This document shows, one piece after another, positions 6,795-15,733 of a stretch of 64,000 bases of DNA. The DNA lies in the NCBI RefSeq assembly GCF_014836445.1, contig NZ_JACSQV010000001.1, positions 117,469 through 181,468 of the forward strand. The letters are read 5' to 3'. The stretch is from Cellulomonas avistercoris. Its GTDB lineage: Bacteria; Actinomycetota; Actinomycetes; Actinomycetales; Cellulomonadaceae. Below the pieces are notes generated by a model. That model worked only from the letters and a program-made list of their open reading frames with translations. It had not been told where the DNA came from and searched no databases. A program made the translations under genes and the position numbers. The first letter of the stretch is position 1. Each line of letters opens with the position of its first letter.

Positions 6795-9700
6795 TGACGC
6801 TCACGACGACCGCGCAGCCCGGGCGCACGGCCGCGACGCAGGTCGCGACCGTGTGCTCGTACTGCGGTGTGGGGTGCGGCATCGTGCTCGACGTCGGCGA
6901 CGACGGCACGGTGACCCGCGCGAGCGGCGACCGGTCGCACCCCGCCAACGCCGGGCGCCTGTGCACCAAGGGCGCGACGAGCGCGACGATGCTCGCGGCC
7001 GGCGGGCGGCTCACGACCGCGCTGGTGCGCCCCGAGCGCGGTGCGGCGCCCGTGCCGGCCGACGTCGATGCGGCGATCGCGACGGTCGCGCACCGGCTGC
7101 GCGAGATCCTCGACCGCGACGGGCCCGACGCGATCGCGCTGTACGTGTCCGGGCAGATGAGCATCGAGGCGCAGTACCTGGCCAACAAGCTCGCGAAGGG
7201 CTTCTGGCGCACCAACCAGATCGAGTCCAACTCGCGGCTGTGCATGGCCAGCGCGGGCACCGGGTACAAGCTGTCGCTCGGCTCGGACGGCCCGCCGGGG
7301 TCGTACGACGACCTCGACCACGCCGACGTCTTCCTCCTGGTCGGCGCCAACATGGCCGACTGCCACCCGGTGCTGTTCCTGCGGCTGCTCGACCGCGTGA
7401 AGGCGGGCGCGAAGCTCGTCGTCGTCGACCCGCGCCGCACCGCGACCGCTGACAAGGCCGACCTCTTCCTGCAGGTGCGCCCAGGCTCGGACCTCGCGCT
7501 GCTCAACGGGCTCCTGCACCTGCTCGTGGAGGCGGGCGCGGTCGACGAGGAGTTCGTCGCCGAGCACACGCAGGGCTGGGAGCAGATGCCGGCGTTCCTG
7601 GCCGACTACCCGCCCGACGTCGTCGAGGAGCTCACCGGCGTGCCCGCCGCGGACCTGCGGGCCGCCGCCGACCTCATCGCCGGCGCCGGCGACTGGGTCT
7701 CGTGCTGGACCATGGGCCTCAACCAGTCGACCCACGGCACGTGGAACACGAACGCCCTGGTCAACCTCCACCTCGCGACGGGTGCGATCGGACGGCGGGG
7801 GAGCGGCCCGTTCTCCCTGACCGGGCAGCCCAACGCCATGGGCGGGCGCGAGATGGGCTACATGGGCCCGGGCCTGCCCGGGCAGCGCAGCGTCCTGGAT
7901 GCCGACGACCGCGCCTTCTGCGAGGACCTGTGGGGCGTGCCGCGCGGCACGATCCGCGCGGACGGCGTGGGCACCGGCACGGTCGACATGTTCCGTCGCA
8001 TGGCCGACGGCGACATCCGCGCGTGCTGGGTGATCTGCACCAACCCGGTCGCGTCGGTCGGCAACCGGCGCACCGTCATCGAGGGGCTCGAGCGCGCCGA
8101 GCTCGTCGTGACGCAGGACGTGTTCGCCGACACCGAGACCAACGCGTACGCCGACGTCGTCCTGCCCGCCGCGATGTGGTCCGAGGCCGACGGCGTCATG
8201 GTGAACTCCGAGCGCACCATGACCCTGGCCCGCCGTGCGCTGGCCGCCCCCGGGCAGGCGCTGCCCGACTGGGAGCTCATCGCCCGGGTCGCGACCGCGA
8301 TGGGCTACGACGGGTTCGCCTACGGCTCGCCGCAGGAGGTCTTCGACGAGCTGCGCCGGGCGTCCAACCCGCGCACCGGGTACGACCTGCGCGGCGTCAC
8401 CTACGACCGGCTGCGGCGCGAGCCCGTGCAGTGGCCCTGCGCGTCGCCCGACGCGCCCGCGCGCAACCCCGTGCGCTACCTCAACGACGGCGAGCACCGG
8501 CCGGTCCTGACGCACCCCGACGGCACGCGCCCGCGCCTGGCCTTCGCGACGCCCACCGGCAGGGCGGTCTTCCACGCGCGTCCGCACGCCGACCCGGCCG
8601 AGATGCCCGACGACGACCACCCGTTCTGGTTCACGACCGGACGCGTGCAGCACCAGTGGCACACCATGACCAAGACGGGGAAGGTCCCGGCGCTCAACAG
8701 GCTCGAGCCCGGACCGTTCGTCGAGGTGAACCCCGCCGACGCGGCGCGCCTGGGCCTGACGGACCGCGCCCCCGTCGAGGTCGCGTCGCGCCGCGGCCGT
8801 GCCGTGCTGCCCGTCGTCGTCACGGACCGCGTCCCCGCCGGGACCTGCTTCGCGCCCTTCCACTGGAACGACGTCTTCGGGGAGTACCTCGCCGTCAACG
8901 CCGTGACCAACGACGCCGTCGACCCGCTGTCCTTCCAGCCCGAGCTCAAGGCCTGTGCGGTCGCGCTGACTCCCGTGGCGGTCGTGGACGTCGGTCCGGC
9001 CCTCGACCAGGCCCCGGCCGAGCCGCGCCCTGAGGCGGTGATCGACGGCCCGGCGACGATGCGCGCGCTCGCGGCCGCGCTCGGCGTCGACGACGTCGCA
9101 CCGCCCGCCCTCGGAGACGACGAGCGCCGCTACCTCGCGGGCTTCCTCGCCGGCCTCGGCGGGGGTGCGGCCGGCACGCCGGTGCTGCCGCCGACCGCGC
9201 CGCTGCGCGGCGACCACGCGCTGTGGGTCGACGGCGTGCTGGCGGGCATGTTCTCGCGCGCCCCCGCGCCACCGCGGGGTGCGACGTCCGCGCGGACCGT
9301 GACGGTCCTGTGGGCCTCGCAGACCGGCACGGCCGAGGAGGTCGCGGGCGTCGTCGCACAACGTCTCGCGGACGCGGGCCGCACACCCCGCGTCGTCGCG
9401 ATGGACGACGCGCTCGACGACCTGCCGCGCCACGGTGACGCCGTCCTGGTCACCAGCACCTTCGGTGACGGGGATGCACCCGACAACGGCACCGCGCTGT
9501 GGGACCTGCTGGCCGACCCGCACGCGCCGTCGTTCAGCGGTGCACGGTTCGCGGTGCTGGCGCTCGGCGACCCCACGTACGACCGGTTCTGCGGGCACGG
9601 GCGCCGGCTCGACCACCGGCTCGCCGAGCTGGGCGGGCAGCGGCTCGTCGACCGCCTCGAGCGCGAGCCGGGGGACGACGCGGCCGTCGAGCGCTGGCTC

Positions 9701-10963
9701 ACCGCGCTGGTCGCCGCGCTGACCGGTGCCGCGGACCCGGAGGGTGACAGTCCCACCGGGGCCGTCGTCCGGCGCGACGCGACGACGACCGCACCGCGCG
9801 GGCCGGCGCCCGGTGCTGCGTCACCGGCGCGTGCCACGCGGGCGGCACCCGGGACCGCGCGCCTCGTCGGACGCCGCCGCCTCGGCGATCCGGGCTCGGC
9901 CAAGGAGGTGCGCGAGATCCTCCTCGACACGTCGGGCTCACCGCTGCCCGTGCCGTACCGCGCGGGCGACGCGCTCGCGGTGCGGCCCGTGACGCCGCTC
10001 GCGCTCGTCGAGGAGTGGCTGGCCGCGACGGGCCTGGACGCCGACGCGCCCGTCGTCCTCGGTGGCGTGGTGCGTCCGCTGCACGAGGCGCTGGCGACGG
10101 GGCTCGACCTGGGCCGTCCCGCGCCCGCGCTGCTGCGGTTCGTCGCCGATCGCGCCGCGGGCACGGCCGGCACCGAGCTGCAGCGTCTGCTGCGCAGCGA
10201 GAACCGGCAGGACCTCGCGGCGTGGACGTGGGACCGCGGGGTCGTCGACGTGGTCGTCGGGCACCGTGTGGAGGCGACCGCCCAGGAGTGGGTCGACGCG
10301 CTGCGTCCGCTGCAGCCGCGCGCCTACTCGATCTCCTCGAGCCCGGCGGTCGACCCACGGCTCGTGCGGCTGACGGTGTCGGTGGTGCGCTGGGCGAGCC
10401 CGGCGGGGCGTCCGCGCGGCGGCACGTGCTCGACGTTCCTCGCCGACGCGGGGCCGGACACCGAGGTCGCCGTGCACGTGCAGGGGAGCACGCACTTCCA
10501 CCCGCCCGACGACCCGTCGGTACCCGCGGTCATGGTCGGGCCGGGGACGGGCGTGGCGCCCTTCGTCGGCTTCCTCGCCGAGCGCGAGGCGCGCGGGCAC
10601 ACCGGGGACAACTGGCTGGTGTTCGGCGAGCAGCACGCGGCGACCGACTTCTGGTACCGCGACGAGCTCGACGCGTGGCGCGAGCGCGGCGTGCTGACGC
10701 GGCTCGACACCGCGTTCTCGCGGGACCAGCGGCAGAAGGTCTACGTGCAGGACCGGCTGCGCGAGCAGGGCGCCGCGCTGTGGGCGTGGCTCGAGCGGGG
10801 GGCGCACGTGTACGTCTGCGGCGACGCCGCACGCATGGCACCGGACGTGGACGCCGCGCTGCGCGACGTCGTGGCCCGGCACGGCGGGCTCTCCGGACCG
10901 GAGGCGTCCGCGCACGTCAAGCGCCTGGCCGCCGACCGCCGCTACGCGCGCGACGTGTACTGA
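6794..10963 (+). CDS. nasA: Fusion of assimilatory nitrate reductase and CysJ-like flavoprotein reductase
   Basis: The product is a single 1389-residue polypeptide. Residues 1-740 form a molybdopterin oxidoreductase with an N-terminal [4Fe-4S] motif (Cys21-x2-Cys24-x3-Cys28, and Cys57 in RLCTKGATS), an Asn/Ser-rich cofactor region (SNSRLCMASAGTGYK) and a C-terminal dinucleotide-binding domain (FWFTTGRVQHQWHTMTKTGK). After a linker there is a flavodoxin domain from residue 836 (VLWASQTGTAEEVA). An FAD domain (RAYSISSSP near 1175; GTCSTFL) and an NAD(P)H domain (MVGPGTGVAPFVGF near 1247) follow, with the terminal aromatic DVY typical of ferredoxin-NADP reductase folds. Electrons from NADPH can thus pass through FMN and FAD to the molybdenum centre in one chain, reducing nitrate to nitrite. 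This fused form is known in actinobacteria. Confidence 0.92.
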   Translation: MTLTTTAQPGRTAATQVATVCSYCGVGCGIVLDVGDDGTVTRASGDRSHPANAGRLCTKGATSATMLAAGGRLTTALVRPERGAAPVPADVDAAIATVAHRLREILDRDGPDAIALYVSGQMSIEAQYLANKLAKGFWRTNQIESNSRLCMASAGTGYKLSLGSDGPPGSYDDLDHADVFLLVGANMADCHPVLFLRLLDRVKAGAKLVVVDPRRTATADKADLFLQVRPGSDLALLNGLLHLLVEAGAVDEEFVAEHTQGWEQMPAFLADYPPDVVEELTGVPAADLRAAADLIAGAGDWVSCWTMGLNQSTHGTWNTNALVNLHLATGAIGRRGSGPFSLTGQPNAMGGREMGYMGPGLPGQRSVLDADDRAFCEDLWGVPRGTIRADGVGTGTVDMFRRMADGDIRACWVICTNPVASVGNRRTVIEGLERAELVVTQDVFADTETNAYADVVLPAAMWSEADGVMVNSERTMTLARRALAAPGQALPDWELIARVATAMGYDGFAYGSPQEVFDELRRASNPRTGYDLRGVTYDRLRREPVQWPCASPDAPARNPVRYLNDGEHRPVLTHPDGTRPRLAFATPTGRAVFHARPHADPAEMPDDDHPFWFTTGRVQHQWHTMTKTGKVPALNRLEPGPFVEVNPADAARLGLTDRAPVEVASRRGRAVLPVVVTDRVPAGTCFAPFHWNDVFGEYLAVNAVTNDAVDPLSFQPELKACAVALTPVAVVDVGPALDQAPAEPRPEAVIDGPATMRALAAALGVDDVAPPALGDDERRYLAGFLAGLGGGAAGTPVLPPTAPLRGDHALWVDGVLAGMFSRAPAPPRGATSARTVTVLWASQTGTAEEVAGVVAQRLADAGRTPRVVAMDDALDDLPRHGDAVLVTSTFGDGDAPDNGTALWDLLADPHAPSFSGARFAVLALGDPTYDRFCGHGRRLDHRLAELGGQRLVDRLEREPGDDAAVERWLTALVAALTGAADPEGDSPTGAVVRRDATTTAPRGPAPGAASPARATRAAPGTARLVGRRRLGDPGSAKEVREILLDTSGSPLPVPYRAGDALAVRPVTPLALVEEWLAATGLDADAPVVLGGVVRPLHEALATGLDLGRPAPALLRFVADRAAGTAGTELQRLLRSENRQDLAAWTWDRGVVDVVVGHRVEATAQEWVDALRPLQPRAYSISSSPAVDPRLVRLTVSVVRWASPAGRPRGGTCSTFLADAGPDTEVAVHVQGSTHFHPPDDPSVPAVMVGPGTGVAPFVGFLAEREARGHTGDNWLVFGEQHAATDFWYRDELDAWRERGVLTRLDTAFSRDQRQKVYVQDRLREQGAALWAWLERGAHVYVCGDAARMAPDVDAALRDVVARHGGLSGPEASAHVKRLAADRRYARDVY

Positions 10964-10979
10964 GGAGGTCGGGCCGGTG

Positions 10980-12572
10980 TCAGGCCACGCGCACGAGGAC
11001 GGTGTCGTAGCCGCTCGCGCCGTCGGGCACGACGTCGGCGGGGACAGCGGTCTGGGGGCCTTCGGGGTCCCAGGCGCGCACGGCCAGGCGGTGCTCGCCG
11101 GCCGGGGCGTCCGGCCACGTCCAGCGCCACTGCCGCCACGTGTCGACGCCCGCGTCGGCCGCCAGGTCGGCGTCCTGCCACGGCCCCTCGTCCACGCGCA
11201 CCTGGACGCGCTCGACCCCGCGGTGCTGGGCCCACGCGGTGCCCGCGACGACGACGTCCCCGGCGCCGACGTCGTCGCCCGGGCGCGGCACCTCGATGCG
11301 CGACTGCGTCTTGACGGGCCCGCGCCGCGACCACCCGCGCGCGGTCCAGTACGCCTCGGCGCGGTCGAACCGGGTCACCTCGAGCTCGGTGACCCACTTG
11401 GTCGCCGACACGTAGCCGTACAGGCCCGGCACGACCATGCGCACCGGGAACCCGTGCTCGGGCGGCAGCGGCTCGCCGTCCATGGCGATCGCGAGGAGCG
11501 CGTCCCGGTCGTCGGTGAGCGCCTCGATCGGGGTGGACGCGGTGAACCCGTCGACGCTGCGCGAGAGCACCATGTCGGCGTCCGCGGTCGGGACGGCGCG
11601 CGCCAGCAGCTCGCGCACGGGCAGGCCGAGCCAGCGCTGGTTGCCCACGAGGTCCCCGCCGACGGGGTTGGAGACGCAGGCGAGCGTCACCCACGCCTCG
11701 ACCAGGTCGCTGGCGAGGAGCTCGTCCCAGCCGATCTCGACCTCCTGCTCGACCATGCCGTGCACGCGCAGCCGCCAGCGCGCGGGGTCGACCTGCGGCA
11801 CGACCAGCGCCGTGTCGATGCGGTAGAAGTCCGCGGGGGGCGTCGCCCAGGGCCCGACGCCCTCGACACCCACGTCGACGGCGGCCGGGGGCACGGGTGC
11901 CGGTCGGGCGGGTGCGGGCAGCCGCAGCGACGCGCGGACGGCCTGCGCGCCGCGGGCACCCGTCGCGGCGACGCGACCCACGACCGTGCCGACCACACCC
12001 GCGGCGGCGACCAGGACCGTCATCTGCAGGAACGTGCGCCGACCGGACCGGTGCACCGTGGCCTCGCCGCCCGGAGCCGCGGGCGAGGACGCGCCGTCGG
12101 GCAGCCGCCCCAGCAACGTGCTCAGGGCCCACAGGCCGGCGCCCGCCCCCGCCAGCGCGGGCAGCGGTGCGAGCACACCGGCGTCGGGCCGCGTCATGGC
12201 CGCGAGGGCGGCCAGCCCGCCGAGGGCCACCACCACGAGGGCGCCCCACGCCCAGCGCCGACGTGCGAGGACCCCGGCGGCGGCGGCCAGCGCCGCGAGC
12301 ACGAGCACCTCACCGGCGCCCAGCGCGATCTTGTCCGCCGTGCCGAACGCCACGACCGCCCAGTCCTTGAGCCACCCGGGCGTCGCGTCGACGAAGGCGG
12401 CACCGACAGCCACCAGGGGGTCGCTCGACGGCCCGGCGAGCACCGCGAGCAGCGCGCCGACGCCCACGGTGAGGGCGCCCGCCGCGAGCCCGGCGAGGGC
12501 GGCGCGCGCATCGGCCTGCCGGGCCGGGCCGCCGGCGCGCACGTCCACCCGCAGGTCCGTCACGAGCGCCAC
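10980..12572 (-). CDS. Membrane-tethered sulfite-oxidase-family molybdoprotein
   Basis: The product has 530 residues. Residues 25-200 contain about five hydrophobic helices. An internal twin-arginine motif, SGRRTFLQ at 176-183, precedes the last helix. The remainder matches the sulfite oxidase fold: a Mo-pterin domain with the presumed molybdenum ligand Cys299 (WVTLACVSNPVGG) and substrate loop HGFPVRMVVPGLYGYVSATKW, then a C-terminal dimerisation domain (VERVQVRVDEGPWQDADL). The catalytic domain should sit outside the membrane. The substrate is unknown; sulfite is possible but not shown. The gene converges on the nitrate reductase gene (16 bp apart) and diverges from nirB, so it splits the nitrate genes on the opposite strand. 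Confidence 0.88.
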   Translation of the reverse strand: MALVTDLRVDVRAGGPARQADARAALAGLAAGALTVGVGALLAVLAGPSSDPLVAVGAAFVDATPGWLKDWAVVAFGTADKIALGAGEVLVLAALAAAAGVLARRRWAWGALVVVALGGLAALAAMTRPDAGVLAPLPALAGAGAGLWALSTLLGRLPDGASSPAAPGGEATVHRSGRRTFLQMTVLVAAAGVVGTVVGRVAATGARGAQAVRASLRLPAPARPAPVPPAAVDVGVEGVGPWATPPADFYRIDTALVVPQVDPARWRLRVHGMVEQEVEIGWDELLASDLVEAWVTLACVSNPVGGDLVGNQRWLGLPVRELLARAVPTADADMVLSRSVDGFTASTPIEALTDDRDALLAIAMDGEPLPPEHGFPVRMVVPGLYGYVSATKWVTELEVTRFDRAEAYWTARGWSRRGPVKTQSRIEVPRPGDDVGAGDVVVAGTAWAQHRGVERVQVRVDEGPWQDADLAADAGVDTWRQWRWTWPDAPAGEHRLAVRAWDPEGPQTAVPADVVPDGASGYDTVLVRVA

Positions 12573-12641
12573 GGTAGGTCGTCGCGTCCTGCCCCGCCAG
12601 GCCGGCCCTCACATCGGGGGCGCCGCGGGTGAGAGGGAAAA

Positions 12642-12696
12642 GTTCCGGCGCGGAAACGGGCGCGGGTGCCTGGCCGAAACCCCCCGTTCGTAGCGT
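12642..12696 (+). promoter_or_regulatory. nirB promoter with four-site GlnR-type operator
   Basis: Sites GTTCC at 12642, GAAAC at 12653, GTGCC at 12666 and GAAAC at 12676 precede TAGCGT at 12691. All offsets equal those before narK. GTTCC-n6-GAAAC is close to the published GlnR half-site pair. The region also lies upstream of the divergent molybdoprotein gene, so both could be controlled. Confidence 0.65.
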
Positions 12697-12758
12697 CGTC
12701 GACACGCCCCACCCCCCGCTCGCCGCACGGACCGCACCGATCTGCACCAGGAGGCCCC

Positions 12759-15317
12759 ATGGACCCCCGTCACCTCGTCGTCGTCGGCGGCGGCATGGTG
12801 GCGCAACGCCTCGTCGAGGCGCTGCGCGACCGCGACACCACCGGCACCTGGCGGGTCACGGTGCTGGCCGAGGAGCCCCGCCGGCCCTACGACCGGGTCG
12901 CGCTCACGAGCTACTTCTCGGGGCGCTCGCCCGAGGACCTGTCGCTCGGCGACCCCGCGCTGTGGGACGACCCGCTCGTCACGCTCGTGCGCGGCGACAA
13001 GGCCGTCGGGATCGACCGCGACGCCCGCGTGGTCACGGCCGAGTCGGGGCGCACGTTCGCCTACGACCACCTCGTGCTGGCGACCGGGTCGTACGCCTGG
13101 GTGCCGCCCATGGAGGGCGCCGAGCTCGACGGTGTCTTCGTCTACCGGACGCTCGACGACGTCGCGGCCCTGCGCGGCTACGTCAACGGCCTGGCCGAGG
13201 AGCGGACCGTGCGCGGCGTCGTGCTCGGCGGCGGCCTGCTGGGGCTCGAGGCCGCGGGTGCGCTCGACGCGCTCGGCGCCCGGCCCACCGTGCTGCAGGT
13301 CGACACGCACCTCATGTCCGCGCAGGTCGACCTCGGGGGCGGCGAGGCGCTGCGGCGCCTGGTCAACCGGCTCGGCATCGGCGTGCGCACGCAGTCGATG
13401 ACGACGCGTGTCGTGCCGCACCGGCGCGGCGGCGTGGGCCGCGTGGAGCTCGCCGACGGCACACGGCTCGACGCGGACGTCGTCGTCGTGGCCGCGGGCG
13501 TCCGCCCGCGCGACGAGCTGGGGCGGGGGTCGGGGCTGGCGATCGGACCGCGCGGCGGTGTCGTCGTCGACGACACGTGCCTGACGGCGGACCCGCACGT
13601 GTCGGCCGTCGGCGAGGTCGCCTGCATCCAGGGCGCCTGCATCGGCCTGGTCGCGCCCGGGTACACGATGGCCGAGGTCACGGTCGACCGGCTCCTGGGC
13701 GGCGGTGCCGTGTACGCCGGTGCCGACACGGCCACCAAGCTCAAGCTCGCGGGCGTCGACGTCGCGAGCTTCGGCGACGCGTTCGCCCGGACCCCCGGCG
13801 CGCTCGAGGTCGTGTGGGCCGACCCGGTCGGCGGCGTGTACAAGAAGCTCGTCATGTCCGACGACGCCCGCACGCTGCTCGGCGGGGTCCTCGTCGGCGA
13901 CGCGTCGGCGTACGCCAGCCTGCGGCCCATGGTCGGGCGCGAGCTGCCGGGCGACCCCGCCGCGTTCCTCCTCCCCGAGGGCGGCGCGGGTGCACCCGAC
14001 CTCGAGCTGCCCGACGACGCGAGCGTGTGCTCGTGCAACAACGTGTCCGCCGGCACGATCCGGCACGCCGTGGGTGAGGAGGGCTGCCACGACCTCGGTG
14101 CCGTCAAGGCGTGCACGCGCGCCGGGACGAGCTGCGGGTCCTGCCTGCCGCTGGTCAAGAAGCTCATGGCCACCGAGCTCGGCAAGCTCGGCGTCACCGT
14201 CAGCAGCGCGCTGTGCGAGCACTTCTCGCTGTCCCGTGCGCAGCTCTACGACGCGGTCAGGGTCGCGGGCCTGCGCACGTTCACCGAGGTGGTCGAGCGG
14301 TTCGGCACCCACGGGCGTGGCTGCGACATCTGCCGCCCCGCCGTCGCGTCGATCCTGGCGACCACCGCACCCGCGCACGTCCTGGACGGTGAGCGCGCCG
14401 CGCTGCAGGACACCAACGACCACGTCATGGCGAACCTGCAGAAGGACGGCTCGTACTCGGTCGTGCCGCGCATGGCGGGCGGCGAGGTGACGCCCGAGGG
14501 GCTCATCGCCGTCGGCGAGGTCGCCCGCGACTTCGGCCTCTACACCAAGATCACCGGCGGGCAGCGCGTCGACATGTTCGGGGCGCGCATCGACCAGCTG
14601 CCGCTGATCTGGCGCCGCCTGGTCGACGCGGGCTTCGAGTCGGGGCACGCGTACGGCAAGTCGCTGCGGACCGTGAAGTCGTGCGTCGGCTCGACGTGGT
14701 GCCGGTTCGGCGTCCAGGACTCGGTCGCGCTCGCCGTCATGCTCGAGCTGCGGTACCGCGGCCTGCGCTCGCCGCACAAGATCAAGCTGGGGGTCTCGGG
14801 CTGCGCGCGCGAGTGCGCCGAGGCCCGCGGCAAGGACGTCGGCGTCATCGCGACGGACAAGGGCTGGAACGTCTACGTGGGCGGCAACGGCGGCTTCACG
14901 CCGCGGCACGCGCGGTTGCTCGCCGAGGACCTCGACACCGAGACCCTGGTGCGGACCATCGACCGCTTCCTGCTCTACTACGTGCGCACCGCGGACCGGC
15001 TGCAGCGCACGGCCCCCTGGATCGAGGAGGTCGAGGGCGGCCTGGACGGTGTGCGGGCGGTCGTCATGGACGACGCCCTGGGCATCTGCGCCGACCTCGA
15101 CGAGCAGATGGCGCGCCATGTCGAGGACTACGAGGACGAGTGGCGCTCGACGCTGGACGACCCCGAGAAGCTGCAGCGGTTCGCGTCGTTCGTCAACGCG
15201 CCCGACGTGGCCGACCCGTCCTTGGCGTACGTCCCCGAGCGCGGCCAGGTCCGCCCCGCGACAGCCGACGAGCGCGCCGTGCTCGTCGCCGGCACCACCC
15301 TGGAGGTCCGCTCGTGA
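12759..15317 (+). CDS. nirB: Assimilatory nitrite reductase large subunit NirB
   Basis: The product has 852 residues, the usual NirB size. It reduces nitrite to ammonium with NAD(P)H. Domain order is FAD/NAD-binding oxidoreductase (HLVVVGGGMVAQRLVEAL at residue 4; RGVVLGGGLLGLEAAGAL near 150), a BFD-like [2Fe-2S] domain (CSCNNVSAGTIRHAV and CGSCLPLVKK near 423-465), then the siroheme domain. The siroheme/[4Fe-4S] cysteines are present as CVGSTWC (C-x5-C) and GCAREC (C-x3-C, near 680). AGGAGG lies four bases before the ATG. The next four genes overlap in series, giving a translationally coupled nirBD-siroheme operon. Confidence 0.95.
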   Translation: MDPRHLVVVGGGMVAQRLVEALRDRDTTGTWRVTVLAEEPRRPYDRVALTSYFSGRSPEDLSLGDPALWDDPLVTLVRGDKAVGIDRDARVVTAESGRTFAYDHLVLATGSYAWVPPMEGAELDGVFVYRTLDDVAALRGYVNGLAEERTVRGVVLGGGLLGLEAAGALDALGARPTVLQVDTHLMSAQVDLGGGEALRRLVNRLGIGVRTQSMTTRVVPHRRGGVGRVELADGTRLDADVVVVAAGVRPRDELGRGSGLAIGPRGGVVVDDTCLTADPHVSAVGEVACIQGACIGLVAPGYTMAEVTVDRLLGGGAVYAGADTATKLKLAGVDVASFGDAFARTPGALEVVWADPVGGVYKKLVMSDDARTLLGGVLVGDASAYASLRPMVGRELPGDPAAFLLPEGGAGAPDLELPDDASVCSCNNVSAGTIRHAVGEEGCHDLGAVKACTRAGTSCGSCLPLVKKLMATELGKLGVTVSSALCEHFSLSRAQLYDAVRVAGLRTFTEVVERFGTHGRGCDICRPAVASILATTAPAHVLDGERAALQDTNDHVMANLQKDGSYSVVPRMAGGEVTPEGLIAVGEVARDFGLYTKITGGQRVDMFGARIDQLPLIWRRLVDAGFESGHAYGKSLRTVKSCVGSTWCRFGVQDSVALAVMLELRYRGLRSPHKIKLGVSGCARECAEARGKDVGVIATDKGWNVYVGGNGGFTPRHARLLAEDLDTETLVRTIDRFLLYYVRTADRLQRTAPWIEEVEGGLDGVRAVVMDDALGICADLDEQMARHVEDYEDEWRSTLDDPEKLQRFASFVNAPDVADPSLAYVPERGQVRPATADERAVLVAGTTLEVRS

Positions 15318-15733
15318 CGACCCTCGACGACGTGTCCACCACGTGGCTGACCGTGTGCCGGCTGCGTGACCTCGCGTACGAGCGCGGCGCCGCGGCCCTG
15401 GTCCCGGACGAGGTCGCCGGCCGGCCCGTCCTGACGCAGGTCGCGCTGTTCCGCCTGCTCGACGAGAGCGTGCTCGCCGTCCAGCAGCACGACCCGTTCT
15501 CCGACGCGCACGTCATCGCGCGCGGCATCGTCGGCACCCGCCGCGTCGCGGAGCAGGACGTGCCCACGGTCGCGTCTCCCATGTACAAGCAGGTGTTCGA
15601 CCTGCGGACGGGCGTCTGCCTCGACCCGGCCGGCAAGGAGCCGGTGGCCGGCCGGTCGCCGGACCTGCGGACGTGGACCGTCGAGGTCGTCGACGGCGAC
15701 GTGCGCGTGGCCGTGGGCGGCGGTGCCGGGTGA
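15314..15733 (+). CDS. nirD: Nitrite reductase small subunit NirD
   Basis: The product has 139 residues. It has the Rieske-like fold of NirD, the partner of NirB (VLAVQQHDPFSDAHVIARGI; VASPMYKQVFDLRTGVCLD). The Cys-His cluster ligands of true Rieske proteins are absent, as is normal for NirD. The GTG start overlaps the nirB stop, and the stop overlaps the next GTG start. Confidence 0.93.
   Translation: MTTLDDVSTTWLTVCRLRDLAYERGAAALVPDEVAGRPVLTQVALFRLLDESVLAVQQHDPFSDAHVIARGIVGTRRVAEQDVPTVASPMYKQVFDLRTGVCLDPAGKEPVAGRSPDLRTWTVEVVDGDVRVAVGGGAG

Noticed and set aside
6518..9616. A 1032-codon minus-strand frame opposite the nitrate reductase gene
   Set aside because: It is rich in Arg, Gly, Val and His with no recognisable domain, and the plus strand carries all nitrate reductase and flavodoxin motifs.
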